From positions 2,232,001 to 2,296,000 of the forward strand of contig JAEHOE010000001.1 of the NCBI GenBank assembly GCA_016858145.1: 64,000 nucleotides of DNA, written 5' to 3'. This stretch comes from Edaphochlamys debaryana. Lineage: Eukaryota > Chlorophyta > Chlorophyceae > Chlamydomonadales. Below the pieces are notes generated by a model that did not search any database, was not told where the DNA came from, and worked only from the letters and a program-made list of their open reading frames with translations. How positions within the stretch are numbered: the first letter of the stretch is position 1; every line of letters begins with the position of its first letter. The position numbers were made by a program, and so were the translations under genes. Positions 34,522 to 46,400 of the stretch are shown here, one piece after another.

Positions 34522-36548
34522 ATGGAGCGGGGCTCGGAGCTCGTGGAGCAGTGCGACTATACGCTCAAGGCGAGTTGTTAACCGCGGTGCCAGAGAGGCG
34601 AGAGGGGGGAAGGGGGAAAGGGGGGCGGGTCGAAAGGGGGCAGGGGGGCGCTCAGGGGAAACAGGGGCTCCGCTTGCACGGGGCATGTGCCTCTTTCCTG
34701 GCGAGCAACCTGCCCCCTCGGCTCCCTAACCACCGGTTGCAGCCACCCTCGGCTAGCCCGGCGCGTGTTTGGGGTGGAAGCGTCTCTCAGTCTGCACTGA
34801 GTTGCAGCCACGGACGCAGCTTCTTGGTCTCCGACATTCTCTGTCCACGGGGCTGGGGAGGGGTATGGTGTCAGACACCCCACCCCAGCACCATGCCTAC
34901 CGACCGGTACGCTAGCTCTTGCAGCCTGCTGCCCCCTTCCCCAACAGGCACACGCGCAGTTACTCACCCCGGCAGCGGCCGAGGGGAGTCCGACCCCATC
35001 CATGGCGCGCTCACGGACTGTCACTGTTGCCATGCCCTGTACCTCAGATCCTGCTGCTAGGCGATTCGGGCGTTGGGAAGACTTGTCTTCTCACTCGCTT
35101 CGCGCACGATAGCTTCGATGACAAGGTGGCGTCCACCATAGGTGAGCCGGGGCCTGGGGGCTCCATCCAAGGAGCCGTGCGGGTTGGGTGCGCGGTTCAG
35201 TAAGACAAAACCACAGACATAGCGGGGTGCCGATGAGACTGTTGGGTGGAGGGGGCCAGCAGCCATGGCCTGTGGGCCAGCGGCAGCGGCTTACGAGGCT
35301 ACAGGCTCGCCCCTGGCCTGGATACCAACTGCTTTCCTTGCGCCCTGCCTGCGACCTCCAGGGGTGGACTTCGCGGTGAAGCGGCTGTCGGTGTATGACA
35401 AGGTGCAGTTGGGACGGGTGCAGGAAAGACGATGACTTCCCGAAGCGCCCGGATTTGGGCTGTGCGCCGGGGCTAGGCGGGCAGGGTATGATTGCCTGGT
35501 GAGGCCCTGGCGGCACAACTTCTCTTGGGAGATTCGTGTTGGCTGCGCGGTGGGACCTATGCCCTGCGGCGCTCCATCCGGCTATATCCGGCCGTTCCCG
35601 CATCGCCCAACCCGCATCGCCCATCCCCCAACAGCGCGTCAAGCTGACGGTGTGGGACACAGCGGGGCAGGAGAAGTTCCGCACGCTCACGTCCACCTTC
35701 TACCGGGGGGCCAAGGGCATCATCCTGGGTGAGCGAAGCAGAGCACCGGTGCTGCGCAAACCCGCAAGGTCTGAGCTCGCTGACAGCCTCGTACCCCGGC
35801 CGTTACCCAAACCAGACCAATGACCCACTCCCGCGTCCCGTGTACGACGCGTGCGCAGTGTACGACGTGTCCCGGCCCGAGACGCTACGGCACCTGGAGG
35901 AGCAGTGGATGCGCGAGCTGGAGCTGTACGGCACCGAGGGGGATGCGGTGCGCATGGTGGTGGCCAACAAGGTCGACGTGGTGGGTGGGGGTGGTGGGGC
36001 AGGGTGAGCGGGTATCGGCAGGGATCACGGTTGCTACACGCTGGGTGGTCGGGCATCTTGTAAAAGGAAGGAAGAAAGCCCACCATCTGCGAGATCGTGC
36101 TTGCTGGGGGCGTGAGCCGGCCTTCCTCCCTCTGGGGTTGCAGGGCGATGCCCGGCGCGTGAGCTGGCACGAGGGCAGCGACTTCGCCCGGCGGCACGGC
36201 TGCCTGTTCGTGGAGACCAGCGCCAAGACCAATGTGGCGGTGGCCAACGCCTTCGAGGAGCTGGTACTCAAGGTGGAAGGGGGAGGCAAGAAGGGGCGTA
36301 ATCAATTGAGTCGGGAGCTCGGAGGGGCTTGCTTGCGTGTTTGCTGTCCTGAGGCGGTGAGGGGGGTACGGTCAGCCGGCACGTGCGACAATCTCGCCTT
36401 GCCGTTCTCCCCCCACACCCTCCCGCCCGCCCCATAGATTCTCGAGACGCCCGCTCTGCTCGAGGACGCGGGCTATGGGGGGCGGCCGGGCAGCGTGCGC
36501 CTGGATGCACCCGCCGCCTACTCCATGTACGACTACTGCTCCTGCTGA
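34522..36548 (+). CDS. RabC/Rab18-type small GTPase
   Basis: Plus-strand gene of about seven exons, near 210 aa. Exon 1 (34522-34569) encodes [16 protein letters not shown] and is followed by an intron with a GC donor (GCGAGT) ending at the CAG at 35045-35047. The joined reading [18 protein letters not shown] is exactly the Rab N-terminus plus P-loop. Further exons give [13 protein letters not shown] (switch I), [20 protein letters not shown] (switch II), NKVDV and ETSAKT (guanine specificity). The C-terminal part [14 protein letters not shown] matches plant RabC, and the protein ends DYCSC, a C-x-C geranylgeranylation site. All GTPase residues are intact, including the catalytic Gln. RabC/Rab18 proteins act on ER, lipid droplet and peroxisome-related membranes. 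Stop TGA at 36546-36548. Confidence 0.92.
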
Positions 36549-37649
36549 GGAGCTCATGTTGAGGAGATCCTTAAGAGGAGCTTGGATCTTGGATTGAGTG
36601 GATACGCCGTATGGGCATGGTCTCGGTCTTAGTCGCCTGGGTCTGCACGCCAGATGCGGGCTGCTGATCTGCCCGCGCGGGCAGCTGGTTGGTGGACACT
36701 TGACTTACAGAGGGTTGGCACTAGCAAGCTACGGCCAGCTTTCGCAGTGCGGCGTTTTACTCACTGTGCCTGGACTTCACAAATGCTACGTTCGCATTGC
36801 TCGAGGGTGCCGCTATGGAGTCGAAGGGCGAGAAGGGGCTGAGGCCACCAAACGAGTACCGGTAGGAGCGCGAGTGGGGAGGGTGAGAGCGCAGGCCCTT
36901 GCGGTCCTTGCGAATCAAAGCTGGCGTGGCTCAGGCCAGCGGCGCGGTCCTGGTGGCCGGGCCGCCTGTCGCGGTGTTTTGGGATCTAGCGTGAATGAGT
37001 GTACGACTTTACTACCAAGTACTGCTTACTACTGGTCTGAATGAGCTGCGTGTCCCGATCTCCCGAACTGTGAGGGGTCTGCACCGTGGTCAACGGTTGG
37101 CGTCCGTGATGCTCCTCGATGGGTTGACGAGTTGGTGTTGTGTGGAGGCTTTATCGCTAATACCGGTGGTGGGTTCATGTCGATGCTGCTGCCCGGCTGT
37201 GTGAGATGGTCCGAGTGAGCGTCGCAGAGAGGTGCTGGTCCAGGTGAGGGGCGGCCATGTACTTTCCTAAGCGGGGAGCGGTACCTGATGTGGCGCACAG
37301 TTAGGTTGACAGTGAAGTGTTACAAGTGGTGCTTGCACGTAGGCGTAATGCGTTTCGGGGCTTCGCAAGCCGTCCCGAACCGTTCTCCTCAGGCACTGCG
37401 GGGCGGCGGGGGCTTCCAGGAATGTGTATTCGCGCCACACGCTGGCACGCCTCGCGAAGCCCGACTCTGTCCTCTACTGCCTCCCGCTGAGGCTGTTAGT
37501 GGCCTCGTCCATATACTCACGCTGCGCCAAAATAGGGGCACGCCCTGCGAAGGCATCTTGCAGTTCTCTGCACCCGTCGCGCCCCTTGTAGTAACGAATA
37601 ACTATGAGATGACAGTTACAAGCCCGGACTCTGGGATATAGACCTAGCC
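36549..37649. other. Intergenic region between RabC and RAP-domain genes
   Basis: 1.1 kb between two plus-strand genes. It should hold the RabC 3' untranslated region and the next promoter. No TGTAA, repeat or extra gene was recognised. Confidence 0.45.
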
Positions 37650-40600
37650 ATGTCGGTTCCCTCGCGGCTGAGATGGCTTCTTCCGGGGCACGGATTCGCC
37701 CCGGCGCTGGCGCTCCAAGGGCGCGAGCTACTGCAGGTGGGCACAGAAGGTGACCCGGAGGCATGAAGCGCTGGCGGTCGTGGTGGGGGCGACACCCATC
37801 CATCCCTGCGCCGCCATCCCCCTGCCCCGCACGCGGCAAAGCGGGGCCCACGCCTCCAACTTGCGTACCTGTTGCCTGCTCCTGATTCGCCGCAGACCAA
37901 GGGCACTGGAGGCATCTCAGACTCGCTCCTAGCGGCCCTGCAGCACGCATGGCCCAGCGCTGCCAGCCCTGCTCGGCAGCTCAGCACCACCAGCGCTGCA
38001 CACCCCACCGAGCACCCCTCAGCCGACCCCAGGCCACAAGAGCAGTCCGGTCCAAACACCAGCCCCATCAGCACTGGAGCTGGTGGAGGCGGGGACGGTG
38101 GCGAGGCGGGGTGGCTCCGCTCCACCTCCCTGCGGCAACAGCGGCGCAAGGAGGCCGAGGCGCTCCGCTCCCGGCTCGAGCGAGTGAGGGCCTCTCTGGT
38201 GGCACAGGCTGAGGCGGAGGCGGGGACAGGGCCGGTGTCGGGATCAGAGTGCATGAATGTGGCTGGAGAGGGAGCGGCCGGGGCCGCCACTGGGCCCGGA
38301 AGGAGCGCGAGGCCTGAGGCGGCGGCGGCGGAAGCGTTAGCGGAGGGCGCTGCGCCCCCGCTGCACTGGCGCAGCCGGCCACCTCCGGCGAGGCCGCCGG
38401 CCCTTGCAGCCCCTGCAGCCTCGACCTCTCCTCCGGACCCCGCAGCCCCGGCAGCACATCCTGCCAGCGAAGCCGCGGCCCCCACCATGACGGCTGAGCG
38501 GGTCAACCTCACCGCCGACCCCTCCACTGCCTCGGCCTCCGCCCTCTCCTCCCCCTCGCCCCCCGAGCCCGAGCCCGACCTCCTCGACCTCATCGCACGG
38601 CTCCGCACGCTGCGTGACGCCGAGGGGCTGCTGGCGCTGGAGGGCCGCCGCTTCGCGCCTCCCCACGCGGCCGCGCTGCTGGGGGCGCTGCCGGCGCTGG
38701 ACCGGCGGGGCAGCAACGCGGGCGTGCGCGTGCGGGAGCTGCTCAGGTGCGGTGCGGTGCGGTACGGTGTGGTGGGGTGCGGTGCGGTGCGGTGCGGGGG
38801 CGCTGCAAGGTGTGGCTGGGGAGGAGGCGGAGGTCGCCGTGGAGGGACAGGGCACACCGGCACTGGGCAGGAAATCCCACAAGGACACATCAGGTCTTGA
38901 CGTGCGCCCGGCACTGCTCCTCTGGTCCAATTATCGAGATCTGCCTAGCCCACTCTCATCTGTGCGATCCGGTGCGCTCTGTGTTTCGCCCTGGCTGCCC
39001 TTCTCTCCAGGCTGCTGACCCAGGGCACGCTGTATGGGGTGGAGGACGTGACGGGCCCCGCCCTGGCCCGCTGCGTGGCGTCGTACGCCGCACTGTCGTA
39101 CGCACCGTCGGAGGCCGTGCCGCAGATTTGCACGGCGCTGCTGGCATACTACAGCCGCAAGCTGAGATCTTGCGGCGGGCAGGATCTCGCGGATCTCGCA
39201 TGGGGCCTGGCCACCCTGGAGGGCGTGTACGGCGACATGCACCAGGCGATCAAGCGGCCGTCGTACACGGCCAAGCTTGCTCCCGGGGCGCGGATCGTGG
39301 GCCGCGTTCGGGCCGTGCCAGCGCCTGACGGCGCCTCTGGAGGTGCTGACGCGGCCAAGGCCCTGACGGCTGGAGCTCAGGGGGACGAGGGCTCAAGCCT
39401 GGGAGTGGACGGGGAAGGGAAGGTGGAGGAAAGGCAGGGGAAGGAGGGGCAGGCGGCGGCTGGCGCTGGCGCTGGCGCTGGCGCTGGCACTGGTGCTGTG
39501 AGCCAAGGGGCGCCTGCGCCTGCCACGCGAGGCGAGGCGGGGGCTGGAGCCGGCAAGCTGACGGCTGTCGGTAAGAGGCCCAAGCGGGTCCAGGACGAGA
39601 TCTGGATGGTCCCGGTCGCCATGGCCAAGATCTGGGAGCGCCTGGCGGCGGCGGCTGGGTCCAAGGCGGCGGCGGGGCAGTTGGAGGGAGAGCAACTGGC
39701 CAAGTGGGTGCGGCTGGGGGCTGGGTCCAAGCCGCTGACCTGATGCATCGAAGCCCAGCACAGTTCTAGCCCTAATAGGTGGCTTTGCACCCGCTGACGT
39801 CATGCCGACACGCTCGAGCCTTAGACCCCAGCCTCCCGTCTACATTTGCCCTCAGCAGCTGCACGCTGCATGTTCCTCCTTCAGACTCCACACTCAGTTT
39901 CTCCTCCCGCTCGCCCGTCAGGCTGGCGTGGGCCTACACCCGGGTGGGCCAACGGGACGAGCAACTGTTCGACTCCCTGGCCGCCGCCGCCTTCGACCTG
40001 CTGCAGCCCTTCCTGGAGCGCGCCGCCGCCGCCGCCGACTCCGCCGCCGCCGCCGCCGGCAGCTCCCGCGCCGGCGCTTCGGCCGCCGCCGCCGCCGTCA
40101 ATGCGGCCATCCTGGCCGGCGGCCCTGCTCCGTTCGACGCAGCCACGGTGACTTATCTGGCATGGTCGTTCGTCGAGTCGGGGTACGGCGTACGGCACCG
40201 CGCGCTGCTGGCGGCGCTGGCGGCCGTGGCGGCGCCGTACAAGGGCGAGTACCGCAACGACCAGATCGCATCCCTGGCCAGGTCGTACGCGGCGGCTGGG
40301 CACTATGATCCGGAGCTCTGCGCCGCCTTTGCCATGGTGGGTAGGGCCTCCTGGGGCTGGGTGCCTCTCGAAAGGACTCTGCGAGATCGAGTCGGTCGGC
40401 TCATGGGCCCCGGGAACCCTTTGTCCTGGCCAATCCAGCGCCTGGCCGGCCCATGAGTCCTCTATGGCCCCAGCTCCGGGTACTCCCCGTCCTTACAGGC
40501 TGCCAACTGACAGCAGGTGCATGCAGCTCCCAACACGTTTGGCGGCCCATGACACACCTCTCTGCGCCTCCCAACCTGCCCCCGCCCCCAGGTGGCCTCC

Positions 40601-42960
40601 CGGCGCATGGCCCACCTGAGCGGGGCGCAGGCGGCCGCGCTGCTGGGCTCCCTGGCGGCACTGCGGCACGCGCACGAGGGCCTGGGGCCGGAGCTGGCCC
40701 GCGCGGCGCGGTCGGGGGCGCTCAAGCCGGCACCGCAGGAGGTGGGCACCGGCACCGGCACCGCCCAGGAGGCTCGGGAAGCGGGCGGGGAGCGGCCCAC
40801 TTTGCCGCCTGGTGGTCCACCAGGGTTGGGCTCGACATGGGGACGTGTGCCTCCTTCCGCTGAGTGTTTGAGCGATACCGGTATATAGGGCTGAGCTGCT
40901 ACGTGTGCCCCCAACCATACCGACCACTCCGCCCCGACCCCGCACTCCGCAGGCCGCCGAGCTGCTCTGGGCGGTGGCGCAGCTGGGCTTGGACCGCCCC
41001 GCCCCCGCGGACGGCGCCGCCCTGGGCCTGGGCGTGGGCACCACCGCCGCCGACCCCGCCGCCGCCTCCGCCGCCACCAGCCGCCGCCGGCCGCGCTCGC
41101 GTCGTGCCCGCGCCCCGGCTCACCCCAGCGCCGCTGCGCCGCTCGTACGGGCGCTGCAGGGCCACTGCGGGGAGCTGACGCCGCGTGACGTGGCTCGGTC
41201 CCTCTGGGCCACGGGGGTCCTCGTGCGGGACCTGCTGGCCAGCGGCGACGGCGCGGCGGCGGCGGCGCTGGCGGAGGAGCTGGCGGCGGCGGCGGCACGG
41301 TTCCCCGAAGAGGCGTACGGCAGTGATGACTTGCTCGGCTTGTACGGCGGAGCGCAGCTGATCGGGGAGATGAAGGGCGCGCTGGAGGCGGCGAGGCGAG
41401 TGGCGGCGGTGGCAGCGGACGGACCGGGAGCGGCAGCGACGGCAGCGGCAGCGGCGAGAGCAGCTGACGGAGAGGGCGGCCGCGTTAGCGGGGGGTGGAC
41501 CGACAGCGACTCAGGCACGGACGCCGACGAGGCGGATGGGGATGCATGGGCGGGCGATGGGAGGTCGCCGCCGACGCGGCCCTCAAGCCCCGGCATGCGC
41601 CCAGCCGACTCGCAGTCTCGCGAGAGGCTGTTCGCGGTGCCGGCGGCTGCCATCGGTGGCAGGAGCGCCGCCCGCAGCCGGGGTTACACGACTGCAGCCG
41701 CTGGTCCCGGCGCTAGCGAGGTCCCCGGCGAGGGTGCCGGTGACACCGCTTCTGCGGCTGCGGCTGCGGCGGAAGGAGCTGCGCCTTGGGGCGTCGCCAC
41801 TGAGCCTTCTCGCGGCGTTGGGCGCGATCGGCGCGAGACGGGACGGCGGCAAGGTCAACGGCACGGCGTTGACCGGGATCCAAAGTACGAAGACCCGCTC
41901 GACTCGTCTTGGTCAGACGTTGACTGGGACAGCATTGTTGTGCCGCCGCCTTCCGCCGCCGCCGCCGCCGCCTCTGGAGCGAACGTCGACACCGTCGGGG
42001 CGCACGACGTAAGCGTACGGAAAGTGTACGACGAGGCTGCCGGCCGTGAGCTCTGGGAGGTGGTTGACGACGGGCGGGCAGACCGGAGGGCAGGGGCGAC
42101 GGCGGGAGGGGACGACGGTGCTGACGAGGACCCGGCGGCGGCGCTGCTTCCGCCTGCGCTGCTGGTGGCGTGTCAGCAGGCGGCGGATGGCTGGGCGGCG
42201 GCGGAGGCGGCGCGTCTGGAGGCAGCCGAGGCGGGCGATGCGGAGCTGTGGCGGCTGGAGGTAGCAGTGGTGAGCGAGAGGGCTTCGCCTGCCTGTACCC
42301 CTGGGTGCCGGCTCTAGCCACCCACCCCAGCCAGGGCACCCTCCGTGTCCCGTGCTACCTTGAAAGTGTAAGCATCACGCCACTTTACGGCGCACCTACA
42401 CCCCCCTCACCCCTGGCCCCGTGCCCGTTGCCCCCTCTGCCCCCGCTACCCCCAGGCGCTGCGGGACCTCACCGGCTCCGACCCGCTGCCCCGCTGGCGG
42501 CCGCCCCGCGCCCCCGCCCTGGCCGACCTGCTGCTGCTGCCCCCCGCGGCCGCGGAGCCCGGGGGCCGCGCACCGCCCCCCGTGGCCCTGCTGCTGCTGG
42601 GGCCCGAGGCGGCCACACGGTGAGGCCGGCGCAGGAGAGGGCTTGGGAGGAGCGGGCTTCGGCGTGGAGGCGGCTCATCGACTTGGCGCTCCATCGACAA
42701 CGATACCGCAAGCTGTCGAATGCATTCCGCAGTGGACTGACCGCCCGCCGTCTCCTCTCCTGGTCTTTTTCCCCTCCAACCTGCCCCGCAGCAACCCGCC
42801 CTACCTGCCGCTGGGCTCCACGCGCGCGCGGCAGGCGCTGCTGGAGGCCACGGGGCTGCGGGTGGTGCGGCTGCCCCGCTTCCTGTGGCGCATGGCGGGG
42901 CAGACGCCCGAGGAGCAGGCCTGCCTTCTGGCCTCGCTGCTGGGGCCGATGCGCCGCTAG
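37650..42960 (+). CDS. RAP-domain protein, probable organelle RNA-binding factor
   Basis: Plus-strand gene of about eight exons, roughly 1,290 aa. Exon 1 (37650-37736) encodes MSVPSRLRWLLPGHGFAPAL, an Arg-containing, non-acidic leader that could target plastid or mitochondrion. It joins in frame to exon 2 at 37896. The middle holds helical repeats of the FASTK/OPR type (LAWAYTRVGQRDEQLFDSLA, TVTYLAWSFVESGYGVRHRA, IASLARSYAAAGHYDPELCA, VARSLWATGVLVRDLL). The C-terminus NPPYLPLGSTRARQALLEAT, then GLRVVRLPRFLWRMAG, matches the RAP-domain end (nuclease-like fold, RNA processing in organelles). Stop TAG at 42958-42960. Large Ala/Gly/Ser inserts interrupt the repeats. The join between about 39570-39740 and 39922 is uncertain. 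A role in chloroplast or mitochondrial RNA maturation is inferred from the family. Confidence 0.7.
38747..38805. repeat. GGTGC-type short tandem repeat in a RAP-gene intron
   Basis: Degenerate tandem copies of GGTGC/GGTAC/GGTGT begin right at the 5' splice site of the intron after exon 2, so several GT dinucleotides could compete as donors. Confidence 0.8.
39458..39490. repeat. GCTGGC hexamer repeat in RAP-gene coding sequence
   Basis: About five tandem copies of GGCGCT encode a Gly-Ala alternation (GAGAGAG) in a linker. Confidence 0.85.
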
Positions 42961-43446
42961 CGGGTGTGTGCTGACCCTGATTAGTGATTGCTCAAGGGGG
43001 TGCGGGTGTGTGTGTGTGCTGATCGGGAGGCGGCTGGGGCACTGGGGCGCGGGCGTACGGGTGCGGGGTGCTGAGGATGAGCAGGTGGCTGTGGGGAGGC
43101 GGGGCGTGGATGCGTGTGAGCGTGTCACCTGCAGGGTCGTGGGCATTGGCTTGCGCCAGGGACGGCTTCTGGGATCGCGGGTCCGTTGTTGGTCTCTTGG
43201 TGCGGATCTAAGGAACTAAGTATGCGTCTCTGCCACTGCGGGCCAGAAGCTCTTAACTCATCAGACGTGCACACCAGCCAGTCTAAAGCCAGCCTGCCCA
43301 GCTCTCCTTGTCGTCCTTGCTATTGCACTTGCCCATGCGCTCAAAACTGCCTTCATTGCAGTGCATACATACTGCTTCATCACTCAACACAGCCACAGCC
43401 ATATTGCGAGTCAGTGCCTGAACCCGGCCTCGCGCCCAGACACACT
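42961..43446. other. Convergent 3' spacer
   Basis: 486 bp between the RAP-gene stop and the stop of the glycosyltransferase-like gene. No TGTAA was found on either strand. A GTGTGTGTGT run lies near 43007-43017. Confidence 0.45.
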
Positions 43447-46400
43447 TTATTCCGTCAGCCGCCGCCTTCTTGCCTCCTCCGCCTCGCCCTCCTCATAGTC
43501 CTCTTCCCCTTCCTCTTCACCGCCGCCCTCCTCCTCCTCGTCCTCCTCCTCCTTCTCCCCGACACCCTCCTTCTTTGCCGCCACAGTCGCAGTAACTGCA
43601 CTGCCCCCGGCAGCCGCCTTGGCCGCCTCAGCCCCGCCCGCCGCGTTTGCAGCCGCAGCTCCGGCCGTTGTCTTTGCAGCGTCCGCCTCTTCCACTTCCT
43701 CCTCTTCCTCCGTCTCTCCCTTCTTGCCCTCCGCGTAGGCATCATAGTCCTTGGAGTCCTCGTCCTCCTCCTCCGCCTCCACATCTTTCCCTTCAGCAGC
43801 TGCTGCCGCTGTGTTGGATGCCGCTGCCACCCCCAAGGCCCCGTCAGCCGACACAGCGCTGACTGCGGGTGCCAACGTCCCCGGTGCCGCTGCCGCCTCG
43901 TCTGCCTCCGAATCTTCACCTTCCTCCGCCTCCGTCTCTCCCTTCTTCCCCTCCGCATAGGCATCATAGTCCTTGGAGTCTTCGTCCTCCTCCTCCTCTT
44001 CTGCGGCTGCTGCCGCTGTGTTGGCTGCCGCTGCCGCTGCCGTTGACGCCCCAGAGGCCCCATCCCGGCCAGCCGCCGTTGTCGTTGCGGTTGAAGTTGC
44101 TGTCGCGCCGCTCGCCGCCGCGGCTGTCTTGGCAGCCTCCTTCTCCTTCTTCTCCTCCGCATACGCGTCATAATCTTTTGAGTCCTCGTCCTCCTCCTCC
44201 TCCTCTTCTTCTTCAGCGGTTGCTGCTGCCGCCCCAGAGGCGCCATCCTTGCCAGCCGCCGTTGCGGTTGCAGCTACTGCCGCCGCCGCGGCTGCCTTGG
44301 CGGCCTCTCCCTTCTTCTCCTCCGCATACGCATCGTAGTCCTTGGAGTCCTCGTCTTCCTCCTCATCTTCCTCTTCATCCTGGACTGATGTGGCTGCTGC
44401 TGATGCCGCACCTTCTACCTTGGAGGCCTCAGCCGAAACGGCCTCCGTCACCGTCACCGTCACCGCCGCCGCCTTTGTCTTGGCGGCCGCCTCAGCCGCC
44501 TGGCTCTGCCCAGCCGGCGCCGTGGTCTTCACCGCCTTTGCCTCGGCCTCCTCCTCATTGGCGTTGGCTTCATCGTCTTCCTCCAGATCACCCTCCTCCT
44601 CCTCCTCGGTGGCCTCTTCGGCCTCGCCCGCAGCTTCGGTTGCCTCTGCTGACTCCGCCTGGGACACGCTGCCCGCCGTAGCCGCCGCCTCGGGAGCCGC
44701 CGATGTCGGTTCTGCCGACACCGTGGTCGTCCCCGCGGCTTTGGCATCCACGCCTTCCTCCTCGAGCTCCTGCTCCTCGCCTTCCTCGTCCTCCTCCTCG
44801 TCCTCCTCCTCGCCTTCCTCGCCTTCCTCCTCCGCCTTGTCTGATCCATCAGGCTCCGTCGTTGCCGCCGTCTCCGCTGCCTTGGCCGCTTCTGACTCTT
44901 CTGAACCTGTAGTGGCTGATGCTGCGGCTGGCACCTGCGCGGCCGGCTCCCTGTCCTCCTTGGCGTCCCCATCGCCCTCCTCGCCGCCCTCCTCACCCGC
45001 TGCCGCCTTCTCCACCGCCGCCGCCACCGCCTCCGCCGCGGCTGCCGCCGCCTCCGCCGCCGCCGCAGCGGCCTTAGCCACGGCCATGGCCGCCGACTTC
45101 CCACTGACCCCCGCCTCCTCCGCCTCCTCCGCTTCCTCCCCCTTCCCGGCTGCTGGCGCACCCTCTCCGGCGCTTCCCATCGCGTCCTGCGCCTGCTGCG
45201 CCTTGGCCCACATGCAGGCGCCGGGCGAGGCCTTGGTGGGTCCGGCGCTGCGGTCCAGCCAGCCGCTGGCAGCGAAGGAGGCGCAGGCGGGGTCGGCGGC
45301 GCAGTAGAGGGCGGCGTGCAGGGGGTCGGGCAGGCGGTAGAGGCGCTGGGGGACCTGGGGGGTTGGGGGGTTGGGGGGTTGGGGGTGGGGGAAGAGGTGA
45401 GGCCAAGGAGAGCGGGAGGGAGGCGGGAGCGTCTGGGAGGGGGGGGAGTTCGGCAGAAGGTTGGTATGCATGGTAGCACAGGTGGGGTGGGACGGGATGG
45501 GTGGGTGCCCCGTGTCGCTGCCGCTCCGCCCGCTCACCCGCACTTCACGGTCGAGCGTGAGGTTGTAGCCGGAGATGGCTGGACACCTGAGGGCAGGAGG
45601 AAGGGGCGAAGAAGGGGGCCAGGTTGGCGTCAGAGCTCTTCGTCTGCGGTTCTCCCCCGGTGAGGTTCCCATGATCGCCCCCTCCAGTCCCTCGCGCCAA
45701 ACCCTGCACCAAAGCCCACCCGCGGGCGCGCGCACCTGCCGCTGTGGGCTGCGTCCAGCTCGGAGGCCGGCGCCAGGGGGGGCCGGTAGGCCAGGAAGAG
45801 CGCCGTGTGGTTGGGCGGCGCCAGGTTGACGGCGCGGGGCGTGTCGGAACCCGCATCCAGGCACTCGGTCTGAGTGGGGAAGGGGGTGGGATGGGGCGGG
45901 GCCAGGGCGGCGCGGCGTTGGCCAGTTCGTCATGCGCTCCCAGCGGTGAGGGGGGCGGTACCTAAGCGCCATTGCAGGGAGTGCCTCCTCCACGCACTGT
46001 CACTCAACCCGCCATCGACTTCCCGCTACGTCCCCATACCGGCGTGTCCAAGCCACGCCCTCCAATTACCCGCCCCTGGCTGGCGCCCCCACAGCCCGCA
46101 CCCACCCACCCACCCACCCACCCACCCACCCACCTGCATGTGCGGCCTCGGCGCGGCTCCGAAGCCCGCGGCCTCCACCAGCGGCGGCAGCCCCTTTTTG
46201 GGCAGGGCCTTGGTGCGGCAGCGGCGGGCCACGAGGCCCCACTGCAGCTCCATGCAGGCGGCCAGGGCGGGCAGCTGCAGGGGGGTGCTGGCGTTGGCGG
46301 CGCGGGCGCGCACCGCTGCGGTGCTGGAGCTGGCGATGCCGCTCTTGGAGCAGAGGAGGCCCGGCTCAGGGTCTGAGGGGGGCGGGGGAGCGGTGGGAGA

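Noticed and set aside
39570..39575. GTAAGA in the RAP-domain gene as a splice donor
   Set aside because: A good donor consensus, but the sequence after it (DEIWMVPVAMAKIWERLAAA) still looks coding to about 39740. Left open rather than used as an exon end.
44342..45307. Plus-strand Ser/Ala-rich open frame antisense to the acidic tail of the GT69-like gene
   Set aside because: It is the mirror of the GAG/GAA and GCC runs encoding Glu and Ala on the other strand. It has no start context, splice joins or domain.
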